From contig NZ_SDDZ01000001.1 of NCBI RefSeq assembly GCF_004115975.1, positions 434,001-498,000 on the forward strand: DNA of 64,000 bases. The letters run 5' to 3'. The notes below the pieces were generated by a model. It searched no databases. It was not told the origin of the DNA and worked only from the letters and a program-made list of their open reading frames with translations. Source of the DNA: Gelidibacter gilvus (GTDB taxonomy: Bacteria; Bacteroidota; Bacteroidia; Flavobacteriales; Flavobacteriaceae). Position 1 is the stretch's first letter, and each line of letters opens with the position of its first letter. The position numbers and the translations under genes are program-made. This document shows, in pieces, positions 8,344-16,739 of the stretch.

Positions 8344-8832
8344 ATGACACCACAAAAGAAAGCGTTTGAACAGATTTACGAGACCAACTACCCAAAAGTG
8401 TTCCGTCTTTGCCAAGGGTACACCAATGGCGACGAAGCTTTGTCAAAGGATTTGGCGCAGGAAGTCTTTATAAAGTGTTGGCAACATTGGGATTCCTTTC
8501 GAAACCAATCGAATATATCCACTTGGATCTACAGAATTGCCGTAAACACCTGTCTTCTTGAATTGCGCAATAAAAAAACAGTCCCTATTGCCAACCATTT
8601 GAAACATTTGGAGGCATCCGAAGACACCATTTCTGTTTCAAAAGAGTTCCAGTTGCAACAGTTGTATCAGTGCATCGGAAAATTGAATACCGACAATAAA
8701 TCAATTATTTTACTCGAATTGGAAGGCTTGCCTCAAAAGGAAATCGCCGAGATTATAGGACTAAGCCATGAAGCCGTTAGGGTAAGAGTCCACAGAATAA
8801 AAAGCGAATTAACTAAATGTGTTAAAAAATGA
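8344..8832 (+). CDS. ECF-type RNA polymerase sigma factor
   Basis: A 162-residue protein with region 2 (about 10-75: IYETNYPKVFRLCQGY, then DLAQEVFIKCWQHWDSF and STWIYRIAVNTCL) and region 4 (about 105-158: LELEGLPQKEIAEIIGLSHE, then VRVRVHRIKSEL), the minimal plan of extracytoplasmic-function sigma factors. It redirects RNA polymerase to a small regulon. The adjoining downstream gene overlaps by 4 nt (ATGA) and encodes a membrane protein, the usual place of an anti-sigma factor. The upstream hydrolase is 3 nt away. Confidence 0.9.
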   Translation: MTPQKKAFEQIYETNYPKVFRLCQGYTNGDEALSKDLAQEVFIKCWQHWDSFRNQSNISTWIYRIAVNTCLLELRNKKTVPIANHLKHLEASEDTISVSKEFQLQQLYQCIGKLNTDNKSIILLELEGLPQKEIAEIIGLSHEAVRVRVHRIKSELTKCVKK

Positions 8833-9383
8833 AAACATTCGAAGATTTAAAATCGCAATGGGAAGAACAATCGCAACCCGAAATACCTAATGATGGTTCT
8901 AAAATCGTCATGCAAAGAATAAACGATATTCAAAACAAACAGCGGATTACCAATGCGGTCCTTTTGACCACGACCATGGTTTTGATTGGCTTTTTCTTTT
9001 ATGTTAATGCCTATTCAAGCCTTGTGGTAAGCTTAGGACTGCTATTAATGATTGGTTCGTTAATAGTGAGGATCATGATTGAGTTTTTCAGTATTAAAGC
9101 CCTTGAGCGCATAGATTTTACAAAGGACGCCGTAACTTTTAAAACCGATATGATCAGCTACTATAAAAAAAGGATAACCACACATTACGTGGCAACACCC
9201 ATAATTCTTGCGCTTTATGCCACTGGGTTTATCCTACTATTGCCTTCATTTAAACAAAACCTGTCACAAGGGTTTTACAGGTATATTGTGGTTTCGGCAA
9301 TAGTCATTTTAATCGTCATGGTGTTTTTTATCTGGAAGCAGATTCAAAAGGAATTGAACAGCTTAAAACAACTTAAAAGTTAG
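8829..9383 (+). CDS. Membrane protein coupled to the ECF sigma factor (possible anti-sigma)
   Basis: A 184-residue protein with a soluble N-terminus (about 1-38) and four predicted membrane helices in two pairs (about 40-58, 62-85, 118-136, 148-170). No zinc anti-sigma His/Cys motif is visible, and the soluble part is short. The 4-nt overlap with the sigma gene suggests coupled translation, which favours a membrane-tethered regulator of that sigma factor, but this is inferred from position only. An intrinsic terminator follows at 9407. Confidence 0.55.
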   Translation: MKTFEDLKSQWEEQSQPEIPNDGSKIVMQRINDIQNKQRITNAVLLTTTMVLIGFFFYVNAYSSLVVSLGLLLMIGSLIVRIMIEFFSIKALERIDFTKDAVTFKTDMISYYKKRITTHYVATPIILALYATGFILLLPSFKQNLSQGFYRYIVVSAIVILIVMVFFIWKQIQKELNSLKQLKS

Positions 9384-9406
9384 GCACCCAACCAACTTTC
9401 TTTATT

Positions 9407-9437
9407 AAGCCTTTTAAATCATTTTAAAAGGCTTTTT
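9407..9437 (+). terminator. Intrinsic terminator after the sigma-factor operon
   Basis: AAGCCTTTTAAA, 3-nt loop, then TTTTAAAAGGCTTTTT. Confidence 0.8.
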
Positions 9438-9826
9438 AGATGATAATACTGAAATTGGATGTGCGAGTTTTGTAATAGCAAGGTGAAGCTTAAAAATGCT
9501 GGAACGCGTTTGCATCTCGTAGCTCCGCTCCGATAAAACAGCGAGCCATGTCACAACCCCAAAGTTTACAAATTATAAACCTTCAAGATGATGAAATTTA
9601 TAGTTACAGCGCATACGTTAACGATTGGTATTTGCGCAAGCGTAGGAAGAGAATAGTGTGCCAGGGGATACATTGGCGCGTGAGCGGGGCAACAAGCTCT
9701 TAAAACAAGCTTTTGCAATTGCAATAGTGGGATTGGTATATGATGAGGCGCATAGAAGTACTTTGGTGGAAATTAAATACATTTTTACTTGTTTTTCAGC
9801 ACCGTACTTTATTGTATGTGGTTTTT
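9438..9826. other. Gap without a convincing gene
   Basis: Holds a 51-codon open frame on the plus strand (9548-9703, beginning MSQPQSLQIINLQDDEIYSY) and overlapping frames on both strands, none matching a family I recognise. The segment 9610-9800 is richer in G+C than its surroundings and its codon use is unlike coding sequence. It may be a decayed cassette or non-coding repeat. Confidence 0.4.
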
Positions 9827-10543
9827 TTATCCAAGATTCACATTGAACAAATAACCCACTAAAGCAGTCAGTCCCATGGCGACAGTTCCCCAAAATGTAA
9901 TTCTGATAATTGCTTTTGCGATACTTGAACCACCAGTTTTAGCTGCTAAAGCTCCTAAAATTATCAGAAAAAACAGTGCGAAACCGTAAAGAGAATATTC
10001 CAGACTTTTAAAAGGAAGAAAGAGCGTTACTAAAAATGGAAGTAAACCTCCTACTGTAAATGCAGCACCAGATGCAAATGCAGCTTGTATAGGTTTAGCC
10101 TGACTAATTTCATTAATTCCTAACTCGTCTCTAATATGAGCACCCAATGCATCGTGTTCCGTTAACTCTTTAGCTACTGTTAATGCCGTATCTTTTTTTA
10201 GACCTCTTTTTTCATAAATTTCTGCTAGTCGTTGTAATTCCAGTTTGGGCATTTCTTTCAATTCAATTTTTTCACGCTCAATATCAGCCTTTTCTACGTC
10301 TGTTTGTGAACTTACCGAAACATATTCTCCAGCAGCCATTGATAAAGCACCAGCAACTAGTCCAGCCAATGTTGCCAAAATAACAGGCTCTCGTAAATCA
10401 CTTGCAGCAGCAACTCCAATCGCGATACTCGCAGTAGATAAAATTCCATCGTTAGCTCCAAGGACAGCGGCTCTCAACCAATTACTTCTGTGTATATAAT
10501 GATTGTCTAAATAACTATCTAATTCCTCTGTTTTTTCTGACAT
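9827..10543 (-). CDS. VIT1/CCC1-family iron/manganese transporter
   Basis: A 238-residue membrane protein. The N-terminus has the VIT signature (LRAAVLGANDGILSTASIAI) in helix 1 and the conserved SMAAGEYVSVSSQTD motif after helix 2; a charged cytoplasmic segment rich in Glu and Lys (about 80-150) corresponds to the metal-binding domain, followed by three more helices (about 155-235). Family members export or sequester Fe2+ and Mn2+, using a proton gradient. It stands alone on the minus strand between a gap and the flavin oxidoreductase. The metal preferred is not readable from sequence. Confidence 0.88.
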   Translation of the reverse strand: MSEKTEELDSYLDNHYIHRSNWLRAAVLGANDGILSTASIAIGVAAASDLREPVILATLAGLVAGALSMAAGEYVSVSSQTDVEKADIEREKIELKEMPKLELQRLAEIYEKRGLKKDTALTVAKELTEHDALGAHIRDELGINEISQAKPIQAAFASGAAFTVGGLLPFLVTLFLPFKSLEYSLYGFALFFLIILGALAAKTGGSSIAKAIIRITFWGTVAMGLTALVGYLFNVNLG

Positions 10544-10814
10544 TTCTAATGTTTGTTCAAATTATATACAACGGTTTGTAAAAGATTAGTAGCCGATGGC
10601 GAATCTCAAATCTTTAATTTATTGCAAAATTCGTATGTAAGCTACAATATTCCTATTACAACCATGCTGGCTATGACTTTTATATTTTGTGACCACCAGT
10701 AATTTTTTCTTTCGTAATGTCTTTATTTTGGTATTTATTGAAGATTTCCGTTCTTATTTATACCGGTCCCATTAGATCAGTTCCGTCAAGCTCCATACGA
10801 GTATCAATAATATT

Positions 10815-12737
10815 TTAAAGTGAATTGGCGGCATCGTATCCAGCTTTGATAGCATGCGAAATATCAGAAACCTTTGAACAGTCGCCTACTTTAACCACCG
10901 AAATGCCGCGGTCGCTCAGAGCTTTCGTGTCGAATTTCTCGGGATGCGAGCCACTAGCCATCACAACATAGTCGCACGGAATTTTTACAACCTTACCATT
11001 CGGTTCTTCGCAGATTAATTCACCCACAGCAATGTTAGTCACTTTGTGTTCTGTAAACTGCGCCACCCCATGCTTGTTAAATAGTTCGAGCATTGTAGGT
11101 AAAACGGTGGGGCCGATCTCGCCTGCAATCTTGTCGCGCATTTCCACTATAGATACTTTACAGCCTTGCTCGGCAAGATATTCAGCAGTCTCACAGCCTA
11201 CCATACCTCCTCCTATAACTGCCACACGACCAGATACGTTCTGCTCGCCTGCAAGCACTTTCCAGGCATCACACACGTTAGAACCATTCACGCCTGGGAT
11301 TGGGGGAATAAAATTTGTTGCGCCTACCGCTACAATCACAGCTTCGGGTGCCATTGCCAGAATACTCTCGCTGGTGGCCTTTTCGCCCAACCGTAGTATG
11401 ACGCCATTGGAGTGTATCGCGTGCTCAAGATCTTCCACTGTACGACGTATTTCACTCTTCCGTGGAGGCTTGTCTGCGATGTTCAATTGCCCGCCCAGCT
11501 TGGTATCTTTTTCGATTAGCGTCACATGATGTCCTTTAATTGCAGAAACGCGTGCGGCTTCAAGCCCAGCTGGACCGCCTCCGATGACCACCACCTTTTT
11601 CTTTAGGTTTGTCTGAGTGATGATTCTCGTTTCTTCAAAGCCGTTTTCCGCATTTACGACACAGGCGATGAACCCGCCGGTCATTACCGCATCTACGCAG
11701 CCCTCGTTGCAACAGATACAGCGAATAATACTTTTTGCCTTTCCGGCGGCAGCCTTGTTTATCCAATCAGGATCTGCCAAGAGTGCACGCCCAATTCCTA
11801 CCATATCAACCTTGCCAGCTTCAAGTAATTCTTCTGCCATCTCAGGATCGATGATTCGCCCTGAGGTGCTGACAGGAATTGTGACCGCTTGCTTAACTGT
11901 GCCTGCGATATCTGCAAAGAAACAATTAGGTTGTACACCCATCGGTGGAATGGTATCTGCCAAATTTCCTGTATGGTTCGCCTGAGCAACATGTAGCATA
12001 TGTACACCAGCTTCTTCAAGCAACTTTGCAAATTGCGGAGCATCAGCCTCATCAATTCCGCCTTTTCCAAGCGCTGGGGTTACTACAGGTAATTTATATT
12101 CGATGATCAAATCAGGCACAGCTTCTCTTAGCGCTTTTACCAACATTAATGCAAATCGGGTTCTGTTTTCTAGGCTGCCTCCAAACTTGTCAGTTCGATA
12201 ATTCATTTTCGTACTACATAGTGCGCCCACAAGCCTGTCACCATGCACCTGGATGGCATCAATCCCCGCTTTTTGAGCGCGTACAGCACAGGCGCACATC
12301 TTTTTAAGGATTTCCATCAACGCTTCTTCCGTCACTTCGTTAACGAAATTGTCCATATCATGGTGTAACCGCGCACGTACTTTGTCCTGTTCACCATTGG
12401 CAAACATTAAGTTGAGGGCATCAACGTCATATTCTGGATGAAAAATCTGTACACCGATTTTTGCACCATACGCATGTACGTTGTCTGCGAGCAATTTAAA
12501 GCTCTCGATTTGACTATCTTCATAGAGCTTTGGCGTTGGAGCAAAACTTCGGATAGGTGCTACATCACCCAGAACGATATAGCCCACACCTCCCTTAGCA
12601 AGTCGGGTATAAAAAGCACGACTCTGTGCACTTATACTTCCGTCCTTAGCTTCATAGCCCGTGGTGAGTGGAGGAAGCAATAGCCGGTTCTTGAACGTAA
12701 GGCCACCAATGGTAATCGGTTCTAATATTTTCATCAT
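10815..12737 (-). CDS. Fe-S/FMN/FAD old-yellow-enzyme family oxidoreductase (2,4-dienoyl-CoA reductase-like)
   Basis: 640 residues with three parts: an FMN TIM barrel (about 1-340, with the conserved QVHGDRLVGALCS segment), a 4Fe-4S site of the form C-x2-C-x3-C-x11-C (CICCNEGC plus the Cys of FIACVVN, around 345-367), and a C-terminal FAD/NAD(P) Rossmann module (GGGPAGLEAA near 390, GGGMVGCETAEYLAEQGC near 510). This is the plan of FadH and trimethylamine-dehydrogenase-like reductases, which pass electrons from NAD(P)H through FAD and Fe-S to FMN. The substrate is probably an activated alkene or enoyl-CoA; which one is unknown. It is transcribed alone, and its Fe-S cluster depends on a system like the suf cluster at 55-63 kb. 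Confidence 0.88.
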   Translation of the reverse strand: MMKILEPITIGGLTFKNRLLLPPLTTGYEAKDGSISAQSRAFYTRLAKGGVGYIVLGDVAPIRSFAPTPKLYEDSQIESFKLLADNVHAYGAKIGVQIFHPEYDVDALNLMFANGEQDKVRARLHHDMDNFVNEVTEEALMEILKKMCACAVRAQKAGIDAIQVHGDRLVGALCSTKMNYRTDKFGGSLENRTRFALMLVKALREAVPDLIIEYKLPVVTPALGKGGIDEADAPQFAKLLEEAGVHMLHVAQANHTGNLADTIPPMGVQPNCFFADIAGTVKQAVTIPVSTSGRIIDPEMAEELLEAGKVDMVGIGRALLADPDWINKAAAGKAKSIIRCICCNEGCVDAVMTGGFIACVVNAENGFEETRIITQTNLKKKVVVIGGGPAGLEAARVSAIKGHHVTLIEKDTKLGGQLNIADKPPRKSEIRRTVEDLEHAIHSNGVILRLGEKATSESILAMAPEAVIVAVGATNFIPPIPGVNGSNVCDAWKVLAGEQNVSGRVAVIGGGMVGCETAEYLAEQGCKVSIVEMRDKIAGEIGPTVLPTMLELFNKHGVAQFTEHKVTNIAVGELICEEPNGKVVKIPCDYVVMASGSHPEKFDTKALSDRGISVVKVGDCSKVSDISHAIKAGYDAANSL

Positions 12738-12807
12738 GATTTTTTATTAATCATAAAAGTCAAGTAATACGCTGACCTTTATCTAATTATTTAAATTTCT
12801 AAAAGGA

Positions 12808-13521
12808 CTACTTGATTCTATTGACATTCCCTAATTTAGATATATCCGTTTTTACTTCTGCGGGGTTGCCATAATAATTTATGTTGCCTAATCCTTTCAT
12901 TGTAATATCGATGCTTTCTTCAGCATAAACAGACATATTCTCCATTCCTTCGCTAACTATTTTTACCCTTTTAGATTTAAATTCTGAAGCATCTATTTCT
13001 CCTAATCCTACCGAATTAATAGAGGTTAAATTTGAGGTTCCTTTTATTTTAATAGAGCCGATAGACTTAGAAGTTAAGCTGAATGTTTCTACTTGGCAAT
13101 CGTCTATTATAATTTCCCCAACCCCTTTGTTACTAATACTTAATTCATCACTAATGAATTTATTCTTAATGTGAAGAGTGCCTATACTTTCAAAGTTTAC
13201 TTTCGCTAAGTGAGGAGAACCTACTCGTACAACAAGTTTCTTTTTGCCGGTAAACTTTCGTTTGTTTCTCATTTCAATAGAAAGTTCACCTTCATCATCT
13301 GATACTTTTAGGGCATCAATTAAAATGGAGCTACCCGAAACATTTAAATAAGCGCTATCGGATTGTTCATAAAAGACTTCTCCGATTAGTTCTAAATTCA
13401 AACTTGTAAATTCGGAAATATCATAAGTCTTTGAAGTATTTGACTCGGACTTCAAATCTTTGCAGGACACCAGAGAGAATAGTGTAAAAACCGCTGTAAT
13501 TAAAATAGTTGCTTTTTTCAT
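12808..13521 (-). CDS. GIN-domain (DUF2807) lipoprotein
   Basis: A 237-residue protein with a lipoprotein signal peptide (lipobox LVSC, Cys about residue 20), then a repetitive beta-helical domain with many Ser/Ile/Gly turns (about 35-230), the head GIN domain often found in Bacteroidota surface proteins. Such proteins are probably exposed on or near the outer membrane; no enzymatic motif is seen. The GbsR/MarR-like regulator lies 115 nt upstream on the same strand, and similar operator-like motifs lie before both genes, so this lipoprotein is a likely target of that regulator. Confidence 0.8.
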   Translation of the reverse strand: MKKATILITAVFTLFSLVSCKDLKSESNTSKTYDISEFTSLNLELIGEVFYEQSDSAYLNVSGSSILIDALKVSDDEGELSIEMRNKRKFTGKKKLVVRVGSPHLAKVNFESIGTLHIKNKFISDELSISNKGVGEIIIDDCQVETFSLTSKSIGSIKIKGTSNLTSINSVGLGEIDASEFKSKRVKIVSEGMENMSVYAEESIDITMKGLGNINYYGNPAEVKTDISKLGNVNRIK

Positions 13522-13597
13522 GATTTGTATTTATTTATTTTTAAATGTAAAGTTTTTCTACGGTCGATAATTTTACTTACAGCATACCATCAGTATT

Positions 13598-13622
13598 ATT
13601 TAGTTTCGAACTTTTAGAACCA
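13598..13622 (-). promoter_or_regulatory. Operator-like motif upstream of the GIN lipoprotein
   Basis: On the plus strand TAGTTTCGAAC and, after a short spacer, AGAACCAA. It matches the TAGTTCTGAAG...AGAACCAA motif at 14111-14134 in the regulator promoter. Shared control is an inference from this similarity. Confidence 0.5.
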
Positions 13623-13636
13623 ACTGAATAAAAAAA

Positions 13637-14086
13637 TTAAGATTTATTCCATTTATCTATAGTTTTTCTAATTTCATCAGATAAATGGGTTTGAAATTCA
13701 TGCAACTGTCTCAAGTCATCGTTGAACTCTTTGCTCTTGGACTCCGCTCTAAATTCCAATACATCTTCAAGAAGCAGATTAAAGGAGCTCATGCTTTTTT
13801 CAAATCCTTTTTTCCAACCATCAACATCTATCATAAAATAGCGTTTCCTATCGCCACTGAAAGTTCGGTAAGTGAGTGTTCCTTCTTTCAAATACATATT
13901 CACGGCATTACTAACCGAGCTTTTACCTGCATTTAAAAATTCTACGATATCGGCGAAGCTACGATAGGGGGGATCTGATAATAACAAATAGGCAAACACC
14001 CTGCCTTCGATGGGCGTTCTACCATACTTTTCTATGGATACTCCCAACTTTTCAACCTTATCTTTCAGTATTGCTTCATCTTTCAT
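13637..14086 (-). CDS. GbsR/MarR-like winged-helix transcriptional regulator
   Basis: A 149-residue protein with an N-terminal helix, a winged helix-turn-helix (about 25-85; GRVFAYLLLSDPPYRSFADI, then AGKSSVSNAVNMYLKEG and a wing SGDRKRYFMID) and a C-terminal helical dimerisation region (about 90-147), the plan of the GbsR/MarR-like family. Members are dimeric repressors, often of transport or envelope genes. The promoter (-7 CAAATATA on the plus strand, 14091-14098) sits only 4 nt from the start codon and overlaps a dyad, which suggests autoregulation and a leaderless or nearly leaderless mRNA. Confidence 0.85.
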   Translation of the reverse strand: MKDEAILKDKVEKLGVSIEKYGRTPIEGRVFAYLLLSDPPYRSFADIVEFLNAGKSSVSNAVNMYLKEGTLTYRTFSGDRKRYFMIDVDGWKKGFEKSMSSFNLLLEDVLEFRAESKSKEFNDDLRQLHEFQTHLSDEIRKTIDKWNKS

Positions 14087-14090
14087 AATG

Positions 14091-14130
14091 CAAATATAAT
14101 AAATATTGTTTAGTTCTGAAGCAACAGAAC
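14091..14130 (-). promoter_or_regulatory. Promoter and dyad operator of the GbsR-like regulator
   Basis: Read on the minus strand: TTG (plus 14122-14124), 23 nt, TATATTTG (plus 14091-14098). The -33 TTG lies inside the dyad GTTCTG-6 nt-CAGAAC (plus 14113-14130), so a bound dimer would block the promoter. The spacer is slightly long. Confidence 0.55.
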
Positions 14131-14371
14131 CAAATAATTATTTAAAGTATCGTAATAACAGATAATCCTTTGCTCGTCAATGGTCTATAATTAAATGTTT
14201 AGTGCTTAGTCAACCTTTTTGAGAAATAGTACATTTTTTTTTGGTGGTAACGGTAAGTGTATGAGCAGTGGCGTGGTTTGGCACGGACAATTGTAAATAT
14301 ATACTTACTATTGGAAAATCTGCAGAGTTTTCAAAGTTGGCGAGAATAAGCCATTGCTTATGCACATCTTT

Positions 14372-14385
14372 GTTGCCAATAGTAC
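14372..14385. repeat. Left inverted repeat of a two-gene cassette
   Basis: GTTGCCAATAGTAC. Its reverse complement matches 15674-15687 at 13 of 14 positions. It ends 2 nt from the stop codon of the DUF1828/DUF1829 gene. Immediately outside lies TTGCTTATGC, similar to TTGCTTATAC outside the right repeat. Confidence 0.6.
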
Positions 14386-14386
14386 T

Positions 14387-15166
14387 TTATGCCACTAAAT
14401 TTAAACTTCGTTTATTTTCTCTTTCCGACCAGAGAATATAATCCGCACTTTTAGATTTTAAAGCTTCTAAAAATTCAGACCTAATTTCTTTTTCAACGTC
14501 GTTTATAATTGCAATAGCCTTTACTTCTTTTTTGGTTGTTTTTTCACGCACCGGTTTTATATCATCCCAAGCGAATAAAAATGTAGATAAATTTGACTTA
14601 TTTATTGTGTTAAAAGATTTTATAACAATTTCGCTATGTTTTTTTGCAATTTGAAAATCGAAATTAAATTCGAGACCAGTTGCCCCTTTTGAAATAAAGT
14701 CAGGAGTGAATATTATATCCTTTGACTCCAAGTAACTCCTAACGTCGTCCTTGAAAATGGAAGCGACATTATGCTGGGAAAGAACATATAAATCGTTAAT
14801 TTCAATTATGGCAGATAAAAAGTTATGTTTAGCTTGGGAAAAGTTTTCTACATTAATATCTATTTTTAGTTCATCACTTTCATTTCTTACTCCATAATTT
14901 AATAAAATAGAATCTAATATATTTCGTCTTTTTTTGGATCCTTGTATGTGTAAACCTTGAAGCTCCAAATTGGACATAGTCTCGCCATTATCACTTAATA
15001 TTATCTGATTTCCGATTTTTTGGGCATAAATTTCAATCGTGTCGTTAAAAGCTCCAACAAAGGGAGTGTTGATTAAAAACCAGTCCGTACTTGTTCCCTT
15101 TTGGATATAAGTTTTTTCTCTTAACCAATTATAATAGTCGTCAACATATGTATTTATCCAATTCAA
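14387..15166 (-). CDS. DUF1828/DUF1829-domain protein of a two-gene cassette
   Basis: A 259-residue soluble protein. The N-terminal half (about 1-90) matches the DUF1828 pattern: a tyrosine-rich start, then WFLINTPFVGAFNDTIEIYA and ILSDNGETMSNLELQG. The C-terminal half (about 110-255) resembles DUF1829. Biochemical function is unknown; such pairs occur as accessory genes in phages and genomic islands and have been suspected to act in toxin-antitoxin-like or defence roles. Its start codon overlaps the stop of the upstream gene by 4 nt, so the two are translationally coupled. AT-rich codon use and the inverted repeats around the pair suggest acquisition as a unit. Confidence 0.65.
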   Translation of the reverse strand: MNWINTYVDDYYNWLREKTYIQKGTSTDWFLINTPFVGAFNDTIEIYAQKIGNQIILSDNGETMSNLELQGLHIQGSKKRRNILDSILLNYGVRNESDELKIDINVENFSQAKHNFLSAIIEINDLYVLSQHNVASIFKDDVRSYLESKDIIFTPDFISKGATGLEFNFDFQIAKKHSEIVIKSFNTINKSNLSTFLFAWDDIKPVREKTTKKEVKAIAIINDVEKEIRSEFLEALKSKSADYILWSERENKRSLNLVA

Positions 15167-15663
15167 AGTATTGCTTGTTGTATTTGTATTATTGAAGTTA
15201 AATTAATTTTATTAGCAAAGCTAATTATTAATTCATTTAAATCAGAAGGGTTTTTAATATCCTTAACTGGAAAATCTGTATCAGATAACGGAATTGCCCA
15301 AGCCAATGGTTTATAATCTTCAACGAATATGTGCATATGAGGTTCTGTTGGCTTAAACCATTTGTCAGCATAAGGTTTGAGGTATTCTGGTAACGTTTCT
15401 TTAATTGTTACTGGGTTATGATGTCCTCCTTTATAGTCAATTCTTAAAAGACCTACGAAGGAATTGCTTTCCAAATGATGAATTGATGTTTTAAGAATTA
15501 TTTTTTGATTTGTAGTTATTTCCAACCAAAATTTATATTCTGAATCCTCGTGAGAAATTAAATCAAGCCTATTTTTTTTATTTCTCAAATCAATTATTTG
15601 ATTTGGATTGGACAGAGTTTTGTCTAATCCTAATAAATAATCTGCCTCTTCTTTTGTTAGCAT
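15163..15663 (-). CDS. DUF6978-like partner protein of the cassette
   Basis: A 166-residue soluble protein, first gene of the two-gene unit. It has a beta-rich middle (about 40-110) with the segment LRIDYKGGHHNPV and the later GxxPHMHIF-like motif EPHMHIFVEDY, whose histidines are the best candidates for metal or catalytic residues. I associate it with DUF6978, with moderate certainty. The function is unknown. Coupling to the DUF1828/DUF1829 gene by ATGA overlap implies that the products act together. It begins 10 nt inside the right inverted repeat. Confidence 0.5.
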   Translation of the reverse strand: MLTKEEADYLLGLDKTLSNPNQIIDLRNKKNRLDLISHEDSEYKFWLEITTNQKIILKTSIHHLESNSFVGLLRIDYKGGHHNPVTIKETLPEYLKPYADKWFKPTEPHMHIFVEDYKPLAWAIPLSDTDFPVKDIKNPSDLNELIISFANKINLTSIIQIQQAIL

Positions 15664-15673
15664 ATCCTTTCTT

Positions 15674-15687
15674 GTATTATTGGCAAC
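15674..15687. repeat. Right inverted repeat of the two-gene cassette
   Basis: GTATTATTGGCAAC, pairing with 14372-14385 (13 of 14). It lies just upstream of the DUF6978-like gene start. Confidence 0.6.
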
Positions 15688-15946
15688 TTGCTTATACCCA
15701 TTAAAACGCTACTTCTATCCTATCACATAAACCGTATTTCAGTAGTATAAGTTTTGAATTCTCCCTTCTGAGTTGTTCTGTATTAGGATCAAATCAATTC
15801 AAATGAGGCCATATATAGAATAAACCATACAGAAAACCTCTTCCATAAAAAATTGATGCATAGGTGCTTAGGGGAAGTCTTACAAACATAATCTTTATTT
15901 ATATAATTCATAATATTTATGTTAAAAAAAGTCAAGCTGCTTATAA

Positions 15947-16213
15947 TTCTGTAGAATTGAATTTCTGTTTTGTGCGTGTGTATCAATTATTTTAAAAAAG
16001 AAACCCTTCCACCAGCGTCTAGTTCATAACGCCAATGGAAGGGCTTCGGCAACATTCGAAATAGGAGATAATCCAGTAACTGCCACTTTCATAACACTAT
16101 TTCTGGTTGGTATTATTTTTTATAAAAAAGGATACTTGAGTTCTTTTCTCTTAAATTTAACTTATTTATCGCTTTCATTGGCGCTCGTGTTTCTTATAAG
16201 TATTCCATTATAA
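15947..16213 (+). pseudogene. Start-less membrane-protein ORF fragment in the 15.7-16.7 kb gap
   Basis: An 88-codon open frame without ATG or a plausible start ends at TAA 16211-16213. Its last 60 codons read like a membrane protein tail (VTATFITLFLVGIIFYKKGY, then a second hydrophobic stretch). The family is not recognised. The gap 15688-16739 also contains a hairpin repeat (16275) and a dead ABC-exporter fragment (16371); the rest shows nothing recognisable. Confidence 0.35.
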
Positions 16214-16274
16214 ATAGTGCGACCAAAACAACACTGAAGCGGGCAATTTCCCCTTGAGTTCAAAAGCTTTGAAG

Positions 16275-16336
16275 ACATCAGACTTCACAGATTTCAACCT
16301 GTCCGCCGAAGGAGGAAAACCTGTGAGGTCTTTCAT
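16275..16336. repeat. CAGACTTCACAG/CTGTGAGGTCT hairpin with an inner palindromic insert
   Basis: Outer arms CAGACTTCACAG and CTGTGAGGTCTTTCATG enclose CCTGTCCGCCGAAGGAGG. The related hairpin at 24325-24386 carries the same inner sequence in the opposite orientation. Confidence 0.7.
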
Positions 16337-16370
16337 GCTTTCCTAATCTCACGATTATAACGTATGCCCG

Positions 16371-16562
16371 TTTAATCTTCGCCTGTTAGGTATACAATTC
16401 ATAATACCTACCTTCTTTGGCAATCAATTGTTCGTGGGTGCCGCGTTCAACAATATGTCCTGCTTCAATAACTAAAATCTGGTCTGCTTTTCTAATCGTA
16501 CTTAAGCGGTGGGCAATTACAATAGTCGTTCGGTCTTAAGTCAATTCAGCCAAACTTTCCCC
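16371..16562 (-). pseudogene. Dead C-terminal fragment of an ABC exporter (copy of the 22.5-24.2 kb gene)
   Basis: About 190 nt match the 3' end of the exporter gene (22474-22670) at roughly nine in ten bases by eye. The fragment covers the last 60 codons, including [20 protein letters not shown] (H-loop region). It has two stop codons relative to the intact copy (in LAELT-stop-D and at the YT-stop end) and nothing of the transporter upstream. Confidence 0.85.
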
Positions 16563-16739
16563 GATTACCTTTCAATTAATTATTAAGATAATAAGCTTCG
16601 GTAGAAAATATTTTGGTTCAACGACGCTATTCGTATATATATTAAGAAACTACGAAAGCTCTTATTAATACTTTCCTGTTTTGATAAATGCAAATAAAAG
16701 ATTAAATTTATAAGTACAAAATACTAATAATCAATCAAC

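Noticed and set aside
9618-9893. 91-codon minus-strand ORF
   Set aside because: Overlaps the VIT gene 3' end in another frame, and no homologous family is recognised; kept only as an unexplained segment.
14372-15687. Integron cassette with attC sites
   Set aside because: The flanking 14-bp repeats are inverted and no R/L box arrangement typical of attC could be made out.
15789-15986. 65-codon minus-strand ORF
   Set aside because: Low-complexity AT-rich sequence without family likeness, promoter or coding pattern.
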